Positions 1-11,099 are shown, counted from the stretch's first letter. The stretch is DNA of 64,000 bases from Haematococcus lacustris (GCA_030144725.1 JASKMD010000012.1:2161649-2225648); one strand, 5' to 3'. The notes: generated by a model not told the origin, from the letters alone. Program-made: numbers and translations.

Positions 1-1603
1 GCCACAGCCGGTCGTACACCTCCATAGGCAAACCATCCTTCCCTGGGGCTTTGCTGTGGGCGCAGCCCTGGAGGGCGCGGCCTAGCTCCTCTTCTGACAG
101 CATGGGGTCCCCCCCCGGCCCCTCGCTGCTGTCGGCTTGGGTGGGAGTGAGGCGGGAGGTGAGGCTGGCTAGGAGGGTGGCTCGAGCGGCAGGGACAACT
201 GGTTTGGCCGCATAGACCCCGAGAGGAGAGGCAGCGGAGAAGTGCGATTGGAAGGCATGACAGGCAGCTTGGACGCCGTGGGTGGTGGTAAGGTCAGCCA
301 CTTGGTCCGGCAGGTCAGGGAGGTGAAGGGAAGTGATCAGAGTTGGGGTGTGTGCTGACTGGTGGCGGTGGTAAAAATAAAAGGAAGAGGAGTCACCGTA
401 GACCTGGTCCAAGACAGCGCTGGCTTGCATGGAACGTTGCGCTGCCTCAGCCCGGTCTGTGACCCCCACGAGCGCCGTGGCCTCGCCCACCACAACGGCT
501 GCCTGAAGCGCTGCCTCCCTGAGCTGCTCTACCTCCAACAACTGTTGCACCAAGTGGGTCCGGGCTGCATGGGCTGCTCTCTCCCTGGCTTGCTGGAGGG
601 CTCGCTGGGCACGGCGACGGTCTCGGATGCACCGCTGGGCGTGAAGAGCTAGCCCCTGCTTGATATGTGCCCACCGTGCTCTGTGCAAGTCTCTCGGCAG
701 GGGGCTTGGGAGGCTGGACATCTGGGCTGCATGGCTAGCTGCCTCTCTTAGCAGAAAGCTCTGTAGGCGGTCCATCATGTCCGGGTCGTCAAGGTAAGCA
801 GGGTGCAGCTGCCAGGGGGCTGGGGCGGTGAGGGGGAGGTTAGGGGGGCACACAGCCAGGGAGACGGCAGCGTGATCTGTGTGCACTGGCTTAAGGCCCA
901 GGATGGAGCTGTCCAGCTGCCACTCCACTAGCTCGGCCGGAATGTACCAACGGTCAAGCCGTCCCCCCGTTTGCCAAGGGGTGCTGAAGTGGGTGAAGTC
1001 GCGGGTACCAGGACGTAGGTGGCGCCAGGCATCGACTAGGCCCCGCTCTGTAACCAGCTCCTGCAGCTGCTGGGCCCCTTGGCCCCTGCTGCCCAACCAA
1101 CCCACAGGGTGAGCGGTGTTCCCCCCCCGGGGTGTGCCCACCTTGTCCTCAGGGGAAAGAATACAGTTGAAATCACCGCCCATGATGACAAGCCTCCGTT
1201 CAGAAGCAAGGGGAAGGCAAGCCGGGAGGCAGGAGCTGAAGAAAGTGGCGCGTTGTGACGCTTGGGCTGGGGCATAAACGCACACGAGCGAGGCTGGCCT
1301 GCCTGCCAACTCCGCGTCCACCCTCAGAACCCGCCCCTGGGCCCCGGCCACTTGGAGATGCACCTGGCTGCAACCAACCAGGATGGTAGAGGGCTTAAAG
1401 AGGGCTAGGCAACCCTGGGAGTGGCCTCTGGACTCTGCCCACTGCCACACACACTCTGCCCGGTGGCACTCTTGCAGGAAAAACACCTGGGCGGGGCTGT
1501 CCGCTGCCCAGTCCAGGATGGCTTGAAACTTGTGGGGGTGAGTCAGGCCTTGGACGTTCAGAGTGACTGCCTCAAAGAAGGCGGCCACCCCTGGGCGCTG
1601 CAT
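1..1603 (-). CDS. LINE ORF2, N-terminal part, copy 1 (partial)
   Basis: The open frame starts at an ATG at 1603 on the minus strand and runs off the window start. It is identical to the N-terminal part of the copy-2 ORF2 (6570-9092). It carries the apurinic-like endonuclease domain, with the motifs FLQECH, GGDFNC and TDHAAVSL, and only the beginning of the reverse transcriptase (the SKAPGKDG block). It is cut by the window edge, so nothing can be said about whether this copy is intact. Confidence 0.75.
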   Translation of the reverse strand, partial: MQRPGVAAFFEAVTLNVQGLTHPHKFQAILDWAADSPAQVFFLQECHRAECVWQWAESRGHSQGCLALFKPSTILVGCSQVHLQVAGAQGRVLRVDAELAGRPASLVCVYAPAQASQRATFFSSCLPACLPLASERRLVIMGGDFNCILSPEDKVGTPRGGNTAHPVGWLGSRGQGAQQLQELVTERGLVDAWRHLRPGTRDFTHFSTPWQTGGRLDRWYIPAELVEWQLDSSILGLKPVHTDHAAVSLAVCPPNLPLTAPAPWQLHPAYLDDPDMMDRLQSFLLREAASHAAQMSSLPSPLPRDLHRARWAHIKQGLALHAQRCIRDRRRAQRALQQARERAAHAARTHLVQQLLEVEQLREAALQAAVVVGEATALVGVTDRAEAAQRSMQASAVLDQVYGDSSSFYFYHRHQSAHTPTLITSLHLPDLPDQVADLTTTHGVQAACHAFQSHFSAASPLGVYAAKPVVPAARATLLASLTSRLTPTQADSSEGPGGDPMLSEEELGRALQGCAHSKAPGKDGLPMEVYDRLW

Positions 1604-1605
1604 GG

Positions 1606-2938
1606 TTAGTCTTGGTTTGCCCCCGCGCGGGCTACGCGTGCTGGATCAAAGAGGCGTTGCCATGTGGGGTTGTGGCTGTCACCCGGGACGGTGGCTGGGG
1701 GGCTGAGGGTAGGGGAAGGGGGGGGGGTGCATGTGGTGGGGGGAGGGTGAGAGGTGGGGCCCACTGGGCGAGCCAAGCCCCGGGGAGTGGAAGCACCGCT
1801 GTTGGGAAGGGACTGCCACTCGCTGTCGTCTCCATCCTCGCTGCTCACGAGGGACTCCAAATCAGAGAGAACTCCAAATCTGGTCCCTAGAGGGGCATAG
1901 GGGCCAGGGTGCTCAGGGGGGAGGGTAGGCAGGGGGCAACCTGAGGGGGAGGGGGCTTGCCTGGGGTAAGGAGGGGGCGGGGTGGGGGTGGACTCCCGGG
2001 GCAAGGAAGCTTGGAGTGGAGGTTTGGAGGTAGAGGTTGGGGGGAGGTGAGGTGAGGGGAGAGAGAAAAGGAGGTGGGAGGGACGCCAGGCAGGCTTTAG
2101 CCCCCTTGAGCTCCCTTGAGCCTCAACCCTTGGACCGCTGCCCTGCCTACCCAGCAGAGCAGGCTCAGCCCTAGTCCCCGCCCTAGGACCCGGCGGTAAG
2201 CCCACACGCAAACGTTTGGACGGGGAGTCGGTGACACTGTGAGCGGCAAGGTCCCCCGCCTCTGTAGCACTCCCAGGAGGGGCTGACCTGCTGACAAGGC
2301 CAAGATCTCCATTGAGGTGCAGGGTACCCGGGCGAGATCGTTTGGGCTGACGACCGACATGTTGGGAGGGTGGAGACGAGGGTGGATGGGAGGGAGGGGC
2401 CGGGGCGACAAGACCTGTCAGCTGCTGCTGGCACTGAGCTCCTTGTGGATAGGGGAGAGGAGAGGTGCTCTGGGTGGGGAGGGGCCTGGAGTGCCTGAGG
2501 GGGTAATGGGTGGCCGGAACCGCTTGAGAGAACTGGCTTTGGGAGTGACCAGCAACCTCTGGTCCCACCAAGTAGGAGGCTGGAGATGAGCGTGGTGATG
2601 TGGGGGCGATGGGCGGGTTAAGGGGGGGTGGCACCACCTGGCCTACCTGCCGTGGCGGGGAGCTCAACGGCTGTGCTAGGTCCTCATCCCCAGCCTTGGT
2701 GCCTCTCGAAGCAGCGCTAAGCAGAGAGTGTGTAGGGGGTGTGTGGGGTGGGCGAGAGATGCCCGCTACACCGCCACGGCCAGGGGGGGGTGAGAGAGCA
2801 TGGCCCTGCCTGAGGGCAACCCCTCCCTTAACCTGGGCCCCACCCTTCTCACTCGCCTTGGCTGAGTGCAAGGGGCCCCAGGAGGGGTCAAAGCGGGGAG
2901 GTCGTGACCTAGGGTGAGCGATGGCATCGGGTGAGTTG
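1606..2938 (-). CDS. LINE ORF1-like proline/serine-rich protein, copy 1 (5' end hidden)
   Basis: The open frame ends with TAA at 1608-1606, two bases before the ORF2 ATG. The product is rich in Pro, Ser and Gly and has no recognisable zinc knuckle or coiled coil. No in-frame ATG is seen before the assembly gap. It is identical to the copy-2 ORF1 region. Its role as the RNA-binding ORF1 is inferred only from its position upstream of ORF2. Confidence 0.5.
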
Positions 2939-3438
2939 NNNNNNNNNNNNNNNNNNNNNNNNNNNNNNNNNNNNNNNNNNNNNNNNNNNNNNNNNNNNNN
3001 NNNNNNNNNNNNNNNNNNNNNNNNNNNNNNNNNNNNNNNNNNNNNNNNNNNNNNNNNNNNNNNNNNNNNNNNNNNNNNNNNNNNNNNNNNNNNNNNNNNN
3101 NNNNNNNNNNNNNNNNNNNNNNNNNNNNNNNNNNNNNNNNNNNNNNNNNNNNNNNNNNNNNNNNNNNNNNNNNNNNNNNNNNNNNNNNNNNNNNNNNNNN
3201 NNNNNNNNNNNNNNNNNNNNNNNNNNNNNNNNNNNNNNNNNNNNNNNNNNNNNNNNNNNNNNNNNNNNNNNNNNNNNNNNNNNNNNNNNNNNNNNNNNNN
3301 NNNNNNNNNNNNNNNNNNNNNNNNNNNNNNNNNNNNNNNNNNNNNNNNNNNNNNNNNNNNNNNNNNNNNNNNNNNNNNNNNNNNNNNNNNNNNNNNNNNN
3401 NNNNNNNNNNNNNNNNNNNNNNNNNNNNNNNNNNNNNN
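2939..3438. other. Assembly gap (500 N)
   Basis: A run of exactly 500 undetermined bases separates the two LINE copies. The round length suggests a placeholder, so the real distance is unknown. Reading frames drawn across it are meaningless. Confidence 0.99.
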
Positions 3439-3856
3439 CTCTCTAGAAAAAGACGCCCTGCACTCGCCCTACACACCCCCACACCCCCTCCCAACACCAC
3501 CCCCACTCCCAACACAGCTCCGCCCCCCCATGTCAAGAACCCTAACCTCAACCCTCCAGCGACTAGACCCTACAAACACCCTACGCCCCCTCCACAACCC
3601 CTCTGAACACTACCCCCCCGCCCGACCCAGCCCCAACCCCCAAGTAACTACCCCTAACCTCAACCTCCACACGAAGAGACCCAGAACGCTCACAAGGCCC
3701 TTGAAAACCCTGGTACCACCCCCAAACCCCCTACTCAACCCACCCCAACCGACCCTGCCGCTCCTCAGACCACAGACCCCGAACGGCAGAGCCCCGACCA
3801 ACGGGCACACCCTCCTCCTAAAACCCCCCTGGAGGCAGGCCGGAGGCGAACCGCGT

Positions 3857-6433
3857 TCACGGCGGGCTAGCGTCCAAAGGCGGGGGAAGGGGAGCGGGGA
3901 TGGGCCACTCTAGGGAGAGGCGCACGAACAACTCCGGGGCGAGGGGCGGACGCCGCTGCTGGCGAGAGAACCACCCCCCTGAGGCGGCTGGCCACAGCTG
4001 GTCGAAAGACCCCTCTGCAAGCTGCGGGTCCCTCCCTTTGAACCAGGTGGAAGGGACCGTGCCCCCTAGGCCCACGCGAATGTCCCTCCCCACCCGGAAC
4101 CAGTCTCTCTTGACGGCGGCGGACAGGGTGAGGATAACCTCTTGCGCCACTCTCCTAGCTATCGCCTCCGGCTGCAGGGCTGAGGCGGGGCCGATCGTGC
4201 GAATGCGCCACACTGTCCCAAGGTAGGCCACACGAAGGCGGCGCCACAACAGAGGATCGGGGGGGGTGAAGGAAAGAGCCTCGCCGCGGGTAGGGCGCCC
4301 GGTAAGGAGCAGGAGGGCATCACCGGAGGGGGGACGAGTGCCTGTAAGGCTGCCATACACGTCCAGCACCCATTCCCACGCGGGGGCCACGCAGGGGCAG
4401 GTGAGGAAGGCATGAGAGAGGGTCTCCAGCTGCCCTGCCTGACAGAGCCGGCAAGCAAAGGAGCTGGGCCCCGCAGCCTCGCCAAGGACGTGGCCCCACA
4501 TGGCCCCCACCATGAGGCTGCCGTGGAGGATCCGCCAAGCGACAACGACGTGCTCCCGGCGGAGAGTAGGGTCCAACAGCTCCTGCCACACCTCCAGGCA
4601 AGGCTGGCCGGACTGGTCTTGCCGACCAGGCGTGAGCGGGTCTCCCTCAACGTCTCGGTTGCGGGTGCGCCTGCCAGCCTGCCTCGGCTGGCGCTGAGCC
4701 TCAAGCTGGCGCTGAGCCTGCACCGCTGCCCTGTCGACTGGGGTGGGACGTTGTCGAGGGCTAGCCCTCCAGGCCTGCCAGCGAGGGGGGGGGGAGCCAA
4801 GCCTCTCCTGGACGTGCCAACTACCCACATCCCTACCCTCTAGCTCCCTGTCCCTCTGAGCCTGCCTCTCAGCCGCGTGGGCAGCAGACTCCTGCCACCG
4901 CAGCTCTAGGACCCTAAGGCCATCCCCACCCACAGCTCTCTCTGACGCAGCCCCCGCTACCTGTAAGGGCCGTGGGCCCCAAAGCAGCGGCCAGAGGCCT
5001 CCACGAGGGGGGTAGCGAGGGTCTGAGCTAGCCTGTTTGAGCTGGAGGAGGCGAGCTCGTGCGCGCTTGACGGAGAACTGCAGGATGGACGTGGTGCCCA
5101 AGCCCCAAACCTGAGGGTCTAGTTGCACTTGGTCCCAGGGCCCGAGCAACCACTCCTCCTTCGGCCACCTACTGTGAGGGGTCCCCTCCACCTCCCTCCA
5201 CCCCCCCTCCTCCCCCACCACGCCCCTCCCCCGCTCCTGTCCTCGCCCACTGCCCCACACCCTACCACGACCCTGCTCTTGGCCCTGAGGAGCTAAAGGG
5301 TCAGCTCCCGCTTGCGCGAAAGGGAGAGGGCGCAGATGCCTGGCCCGCTCTGCCACGGTCAGCCGGTAGCTGGGCTTGTCGAGCAGAACCACTGCTGCAG
5401 GCACCCAGCAAGCCCCAGGCTCGGGCTGAACGGCACCCAGCGGGCCCTCACCCTCTACAAAGGGTTCGAGCCTGCCCGAGGGGGCCACCCAGTGGGTGGG
5501 CTGCTGGGAAGGGGAGCGCCTCACAAGGAAGCCTCTGCTCGCTCTCACGCATTCCCACTCCGATGGGGGAGGCTGATGGGTGTCCACCACCCGTTGCCAG
5601 GCCTCTGGTAGGGTGGCCCTCACATAGTCCGCCTCCCACCTCACGGCGGCTTGGTGGGCTGCCGAGCTGAACGCAGAGCTGTGCCGGTGGAGGGCTTCCC
5701 ACACATGCCGAATGTGGGTCCACCGTTTGGCCTCCGCTGCCAGGGGGTCCCTACCCAGCACCGCCCCTGGCTGAAGACGGACTTGCGCGTTAAACCACAA
5801 GGGCTCTGCCATCACCGAGTGAAACTGTTGCGCAGCTGGATCTACTATGCGGTGCGGGAAGAGCTCTGCCATGGCCGCAATGTGGGCCTGAAGACGAGGG
5901 CTGGTGGCGGTGGAGGGGCTGGGGCTGGTGGAGGGCTTGGTGATAACCCAGGTGCTGAGGCTGTGAAGCGGGTCGGCTAGCAGGCTGTGCACCAAGGGCT
6001 GCCAGGGCCGCACCCGGGGAGACCACAACTGGGCTAACATCTTGGCCAGCATGGCGGTGCTCGTGACTGCAAGGTCTGGGTAGCCTAGCCCTCCCTCCCT
6101 CCGGGGCATGGCGCAGATGTCCTCCCGCGGGTACAGGCGACTCATGTTGGGGCTGCGCTCTTGGGGAAGGTCAGACATAGCTACGAAGCGCTTGACAGCC
6201 TTGGCCATAGCCTTCCCATGAGCAGCTGAGGGCTTGATGAAGGCCATTTGGTAGATAGGCTTGGAGGCTAAGCACTGCTGGGCCACTTGTACCCGGCCCA
6301 ACAGGTTGAGGCCTTGGGGAGTCCAAGAGAGGGACGCTGCCGTCATGGCTGCTGCAGAGCCCCCGAACGCTGCCTCACTGGAGACTCCGTCACAGACAGC
6401 CCCAAGCGGCACGCCCAAATGCCGCACCGGCAC
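3857..6433 (-). pseudogene. LINE ORF2, C-terminal half (thumb, linker, zinc finger)
   Basis: This 858-codon frame continues ORF2 in a different frame from the upstream part at 6570-9092. It begins with the block VRHLGVPLG, which follows the palm domain in LINE reverse transcriptases, and then has the GGLGYPDL block of the thumb/connection region. Near residue 650 it shows the RVT zinc-binding pattern: CRLCQ, then HAFLTC about ten residues on. A long Pro/Arg/Gln-rich linker lies between. The two halves are separated by about 140 bases containing a run of 12 C (12 G on the coding strand) at 6616-6627, so a homopolymer indel, real or from sequencing, is the simplest cause of the break. Confidence 0.8.
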
Positions 6434-6569
6434 CCCTTCCCGCGTGGCTGGGATGCCGGTGCTGGGCTCTCGGCTCTCACTCAGAGGCTTAGGCCCACGA
6501 GCCTGCTGCTGCCTCTCCCGCCTGCCATGCTCCTCCCCTCCTCGAGGCTCCCCCCCCCCTGCCCCCAGC

Positions 6570-9092
6570 TCAAGCCTCCCATCCGCCTCCCCGGGCCCCT
6601 GCTCGTGAGCTCCCGCCCCCCCCCCCCGCCCAACCCTGCTGTCCTTGCTGCACCTCCTGCTGGGCGCACGGTAGGGCTTGACTTTTGCCCATGCTCAGGG
6701 CAGGGCCCCCAGCGGCGCGAAACACCTCCAGAGCCTCCACCACCACCGCCCCGTCCTTGACCCTGTCTAGCACTGTAATGGTGATGTCGTCGGCGTACTC
6801 CTTAGAGGGCAGGGTGGGTTGTAGGGTGGCCATGTGCGAGGCCAGGGGGCTGAAAGGGATGGAGGGAGTGTTGAGCCGGCCTGCCAGCTGCAGCGAGCTA
6901 AGGTAGCTGACGAGCGGTTGGAGCACGATGCACCAATACAAAGGCGAGGCCCCACTGCCTTGCAGAAGCCCTGACTCCAGGGGGAAGCTGTTAGTGAGGT
7001 GGCCGTTCACCAAAACTTGGCTGGTAGCCCCCCGGTGCAGGATCTGCGCCCACCGCACGTGGCCATCCTGACGGAAACCCATGGCCTCCATCGTAGCTTG
7101 TAGCAGGTCCCAGGAGACATTGTCATAGGCCCCCGCTAGGTCCAAAAGGAGAAGCCAGGCTGGGCTGCCCCGCTGTCTGAGGTACTCCAGCAGGCTGAGG
7201 TGAAACTGCACATTGTCGCCGATGTCCCGCCCTAGGATGAAGGCTGATTGGGAAGGGGACACTAGGAGGTCAAGAGGCCGCTGCAACCGGTCCTCCAGCG
7301 CCCGGGCCACCAACCGCACATCGCAATTGAGCAAGGTAATGGGCCGATAGCCAGTCACTTGGTCCCTTGGCTTGCCGGCTTTGGGAACTAGGGTGACCAG
7401 GCCAGTGAGGAACTCTGCTAGGGGGGCTGGGCTGGACGTGTCCGCCAAGGCCTCACGGAGCATGGCCATAAGCGGGGGGCGGAGCAGGGGCCACAGCCGG
7501 TCGTACACCTCCATAGGCAAACCATCCTTCCCTGGGGCTTTGCTGTGGGCGCAGCCCTGGAGGGCGCGGCCTAGCTCCTCTTCTGACAGCATGGGGTCCC
7601 CCCCCGGCCCCTCGCTGCTGTCGGCTTGGGTGGGAGTGAGGCGGGAGGTGAGGCTGGCTAGGAGGGTGGCTCGAGCGGCAGGGACAACTGGTTTGGCCGC
7701 ATAGACCCCGAGAGGAGAGGCAGCGGAGAAGTGCGATTGGAAGGCATGACAGGCAGCTTGGACGCCGTGGGTGGTGGTAAGGTCAGCCACTTGGTCCGGC
7801 AGGTCAGGGAGGTGAAGGGAAGTGATCAGAGTTGGGGTGTGTGCTGACTGGTGGCGGTGGTAAAAATAAAAGGAAGAGGAGTCACCGTAGACCTGGTCCA
7901 AGACAGCGCTGGCTTGCATGGAACGTTGCGCTGCCTCAGCCCGGTCTGTGACCCCCACGAGCGCCGTGGCCTCGCCCACCACAACGGCTGCCTGAAGCGC
8001 TGCCTCCCTGAGCTGCTCTACCTCCAACAACTGTTGCACCAAGTGGGTCCGGGCTGCATGGGCTGCTCTCTCCCTGGCTTGCTGGAGGGCTCGCTGGGCA
8101 CGGCGACGGTCTCGGATGCACCGCTGGGCGTGAAGAGCTAGCCCCTGCTTGATATGTGCCCACCGTGCTCTGTGCAAGTCTCTCGGCAGGGGGCTTGGGA
8201 GGCTGGACATCTGGGCTGCATGGCTAGCTGCCTCTCTTAGCAGAAAGCTCTGTAGGCGGTCCATCATGTCCGGGTCGTCAAGGTAAGCAGGGTGCAGCTG
8301 CCAGGGGGCTGGGGCGGTGAGGGGGAGGTTAGGGGGGCACACAGCCAGGGAGACGGCAGCGTGATCTGTGTGCACTGGCTTAAGGCCCAGGATGGAGCTG
8401 TCCAGCTGCCACTCCACTAGCTCGGCCGGAATGTACCAACGGTCAAGCCGTCCCCCCGTTTGCCAAGGGGTGCTGAAGTGGGTGAAGTCGCGGGTACCAG
8501 GACGTAGGTGGCGCCAGGCATCGACTAGGCCCCGCTCTGTAACCAGCTCCTGCAGCTGCTGGGCCCCTTGGCCCCTGCTGCCCAACCAACCCACAGGGTG
8601 AGCGGTGTTCCCCCCCCGGGGTGTGCCCACCTTGTCCTCAGGGGAAAGAATACAGTTGAAATCACCGCCCATGATGACAAGCCTCCGTTCAGAAGCAAGG
8701 GGAAGGCAAGCCGGGAGGCAGGAGCTGAAGAAAGTGGCGCGTTGTGACGCTTGGGCTGGGGCATAAACGCACACGAGCGAGGCTGGCCTGCCTGCCAACT
8801 CCGCGTCCACCCTCAGAACCCGCCCCTGGGCCCCGGCCACTTGGAGATGCACCTGGCTGCAACCAACCAGGATGGTAGAGGGCTTAAAGAGGGCTAGGCA
8901 ACCCTGGGAGTGGCCTCTGGACTCTGCCCACTGCCACACACACTCTGCCCGGTGGCACTCTTGCAGGAAAAACACCTGGGCGGGGCTGTCCGCTGCCCAG
9001 TCCAGGATGGCTTGAAACTTGTGGGGGTGAGTCAGGCCTTGGACGTTCAGAGTGACTGCCTCAAAGAAGGCGGCCACCCCTGGGCGCTGCAT
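6570..9092 (-). CDS. LINE ORF2, N-terminal half: endonuclease and reverse transcriptase
   Basis: The 840-codon frame starts at an ATG at 9092, two bases after the ORF1 stop. Residues 10-250 form an exonuclease-endonuclease-phosphatase domain (LNVQGL, FLQECH, GGDFNC, DRWYIP, TDHAAVSL). From about residue 510 comes a reverse transcriptase: SKAPGKDG, YRPITLLNCD, the first catalytic Asp in LLLDLAGAYDNVSW, then LLQGSGASP, and the catalytic YADD. The protein would nick target DNA and prime cDNA synthesis from the element's RNA. The frame is lost after YADD in a Gly-rich stretch coded by G homopolymers, so this copy cannot make a full ORF2 unless the indel is a sequencing error. Confidence 0.88.
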   Translation of the reverse strand: MQRPGVAAFFEAVTLNVQGLTHPHKFQAILDWAADSPAQVFFLQECHRAECVWQWAESRGHSQGCLALFKPSTILVGCSQVHLQVAGAQGRVLRVDAELAGRPASLVCVYAPAQASQRATFFSSCLPACLPLASERRLVIMGGDFNCILSPEDKVGTPRGGNTAHPVGWLGSRGQGAQQLQELVTERGLVDAWRHLRPGTRDFTHFSTPWQTGGRLDRWYIPAELVEWQLDSSILGLKPVHTDHAAVSLAVCPPNLPLTAPAPWQLHPAYLDDPDMMDRLQSFLLREAASHAAQMSSLPSPLPRDLHRARWAHIKQGLALHAQRCIRDRRRAQRALQQARERAAHAARTHLVQQLLEVEQLREAALQAAVVVGEATALVGVTDRAEAAQRSMQASAVLDQVYGDSSSFYFYHRHQSAHTPTLITSLHLPDLPDQVADLTTTHGVQAACHAFQSHFSAASPLGVYAAKPVVPAARATLLASLTSRLTPTQADSSEGPGGDPMLSEEELGRALQGCAHSKAPGKDGLPMEVYDRLWPLLRPPLMAMLREALADTSSPAPLAEFLTGLVTLVPKAGKPRDQVTGYRPITLLNCDVRLVARALEDRLQRPLDLLVSPSQSAFILGRDIGDNVQFHLSLLEYLRQRGSPAWLLLLDLAGAYDNVSWDLLQATMEAMGFRQDGHVRWAQILHRGATSQVLVNGHLTNSFPLESGLLQGSGASPLYWCIVLQPLVSYLSSLQLAGRLNTPSIPFSPLASHMATLQPTLPSKEYADDITITVLDRVKDGAVVVEALEVFRAAGGPALSMGKSQALPCAQQEVQQGQQGWAGGGGGSSRAGARGGGWEA

Positions 9093-9094
9093 GG

Positions 9095-10456
9095 TTAGTC
9101 TTGGTTTGCCCCCGCGCGGGCTACGCGTGCTGGATCAAAGAGGCGTTGCCATGTGGGGTTGTGGCTGTCACCCGGGACGGTGGCTGGGGGGCTGAGGGTA
9201 GGGGAAGGGGGGGGGGTGCATGTGGTGGGGGGAGGGTGAGAGGTGGGGCCCACTGGGCGAGCCAAGCCCCGGGGAGTGGAAGCACCGCTGTTGGGAAGGG
9301 ACTGCCACTCGCTGTCGTCTCCATCCTCGCTGCTCACGAGGGACTCCAAATCAGAGAGAACTCCAAATCTGGTCCCTAGAGGGGCATAGGGGCCAGGGTG
9401 CTCAGGGGGGAGGGTAGGCAGGGGGCAACCTGAGGGGGAGGGGGCTTGCCTGGGGTAAGGAGGGGGCGGGGTGGGGGTGGACTCCCGGGGCAAGGAAGCT
9501 TGGAGTGGAGGTTTGGAGGTAGAGGTTGGGGGGAGGTGAGGTGAGGGGAGAGAGAAAAGGAGGTGGGAGGGACGCCAGGCAGGCTTTAGCCCCCTTGAGC
9601 TCCCTTGAGCCTCAACCCTTGGACCGCTGCCCTGCCTACCCAGCAGAGCAGGCTCAGCCCTAGTCCCCGCCCTAGGACCCGGCGGTAAGCCCACACGCAA
9701 ACGTTTGGACGGGGAGTCGGTGACACTGTGAGCGGCAAGGTCCCCCGCCTCTGTAGCACTCCCAGGAGGGGCTGACCTGCTGACAAGGCCAAGATCTCCA
9801 TTGAGGTGCAGGGTACCCGGGCGAGATCGTTTGGGCTGACGACCGACATGTTGGGAGGGTGGAGACGAGGGTGGATGGGAGGGAGGGGCCGGGGCGACAA
9901 GACCTGTCAGCTGCTGCTGGCACTGAGCTCCTTGTGGATAGGGGAGAGGAGAGGTGCTCTGGGTGGGGAGGGGCCTGGAGTGCCTGAGGGGGTAATGGGT
10001 GGCCGGAACCGCTTGAGAGAACTGGCTTTGGGAGTGACCAGCAACCTCTGGTCCCACCAAGTAGGAGGCTGGAGATGAGCGTGGTGATGTGGGGGCGATG
10101 GGCGGGTTAAGGGGGGGTGGCACCACCTGGCCTACCTGCCGTGGCGGGGAGCTCAACGGCTGTGCTAGGTCCTCATCCCCAGCCTTGGTGCCTCTCGAAG
10201 CAGCGCTAAGCAGAGAGTGTGTAGGGGGTGTGTGGGGTGGGCGAGAGATGCCCGCTACACCGCCACGGCCAGGGGGGGGTGAGAGAGCATGGCCCTGCCT
10301 GAGGGCAACCCCTCCCTTAACCTGGGCCCCACCCTTCTCACTCGCCTTGGCTGAGTGCAAGGGGCCCCAGGAGGGGTCAAAGCGGGGAGGTCGTGACCTA
10401 GGGTGAGCGATGGCATCGGGTGAGTTGGGACTCCGACGGCACGAGTAGGGTGGTCG
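9095..10456 (-). pseudogene. LINE ORF1-like proline-rich frame without start codon
   Basis: An open frame runs from just after an upstream in-frame TAG (about 10459-10457) to TAA at 9097-9095. It has no ATG, only a TTG at 10360. The product is about 60% Pro, Ser, Gly, Ala and Thr, with a basic patch (KRSRPG), an acidic patch (SSEDGDDSEW) and the C-terminal end WQRLFDPARVARAGANQD. No CCHC knuckle is present. The missing start points to 5' truncation. The ORF1 function is inferred from its place in the element. Confidence 0.5.
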
Positions 10457-10661
10457 CTATTACTATAATTATGGCGGGCTGAAACGACTTCAGTTCGGGG
10501 AAAAGGCCCCTGGCATGGCCGAATCTTAGCTGTTTCTCATGTTTATCTGATTACTACTAGCACACGCATCAGTTTGCAGGCATATCTATAACATCGATGG
10601 AAATACTTGATGCGTTCCCCCGTATTCATTGCAAGGCATTTGGCACGTTTGGCATACAGTT
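10428..10661. other. Unique AT-richer spacer
   Basis: Composition changes sharply from the GC-rich LINE to AT-richer sequence around 10430-10460. I see no gene, tRNA or clear repeat here. It probably holds the insertion junction of the LINE. Confidence 0.5.
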
Positions 10662-11099
10662 GAAGCTTCTGGCAGTGTGTCCCTCACCACCCTCGCCATA
10701 GACCGAGCTGATGCATGTTAGGGTCAACTCAGCGCCAGGATGTGAGTGTGTGGTACAGTTAGCTGCTGACGAAATTTCAGGTCCAAAGCCTCGTGGCGTA
10801 CCCCCTCAACCCGGCCATGAGACAAGCCCCTAGCAAGCAGCATGCAGCTCACAGAGCTCGACACCCAGGAGGCACCCGGACATCGCCGCGACTGCACACC
10901 TACTTCAGGGCGCATAACCAGAGAGATGGAGTGCTTCTGACATTGCGTGTTAGTCGGAGCCATCGAACATTGGACGGGGTCGCGGACCAGCCGATCACCG
11001 TAGGCCTGTTCCTCAGAGCCGATGCTAAGCTGTACGGCGCTGCGGCAAGGCGTGCAACTCTTACATCGTGTAGCGGTGTATAGAGTTAGTTAGGTCCGT

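Larger units (their letters stand above)
1..2938 (-). mobile_element. LINE retrotransposon, copy 1 (5' part only)
   Basis: This block matches 7490-10427 with a constant offset of 7489, and the translated frames are identical, so it is a second copy of the 5' part of the LINE that follows. Read on the minus strand it holds the ORF1 region (2938 down to 1606) and the start of ORF2 (1603 down to the window edge), which covers the endonuclease domain and the beginning of the reverse transcriptase. The right edge is an assembly gap, so the true 5' end is hidden, and the left edge is the window limit. Identity over 2.9 kb means a very recent duplication, a tandem insertion or an assembly duplicate. 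Confidence 0.85.
3439..10427 (-). mobile_element. LINE (non-LTR) retrotransposon, copy 2, nearly full length
   Basis: On the minus strand the order is ORF1 region, ORF2 endonuclease, reverse transcriptase, thumb, C-terminal zinc finger, then a non-coding G/T-rich 3' region (3856-3439) that ends at the gap. This is the L1-type layout with an apurinic-like endonuclease, as in algal L1/Zepp-type elements (family knowledge). No poly(A) tail or target-site duplication is visible because the 3' end falls in the gap. ORF1 has no start codon, so the copy is probably 5' truncated. ORF2 is broken by a frameshift at a 12-base homopolymer. Confidence 0.85.

Noticed and set aside
3500..3720. Telomere-like CCCTAACC motifs in the LINE 3' region
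   Set aside because: Only a few isolated matches without tandem order; C-rich composition explains them.
2766..3913. Frames crossing the N gap
   Set aside because: Undetermined bases hide stops, so these frames have no meaning.
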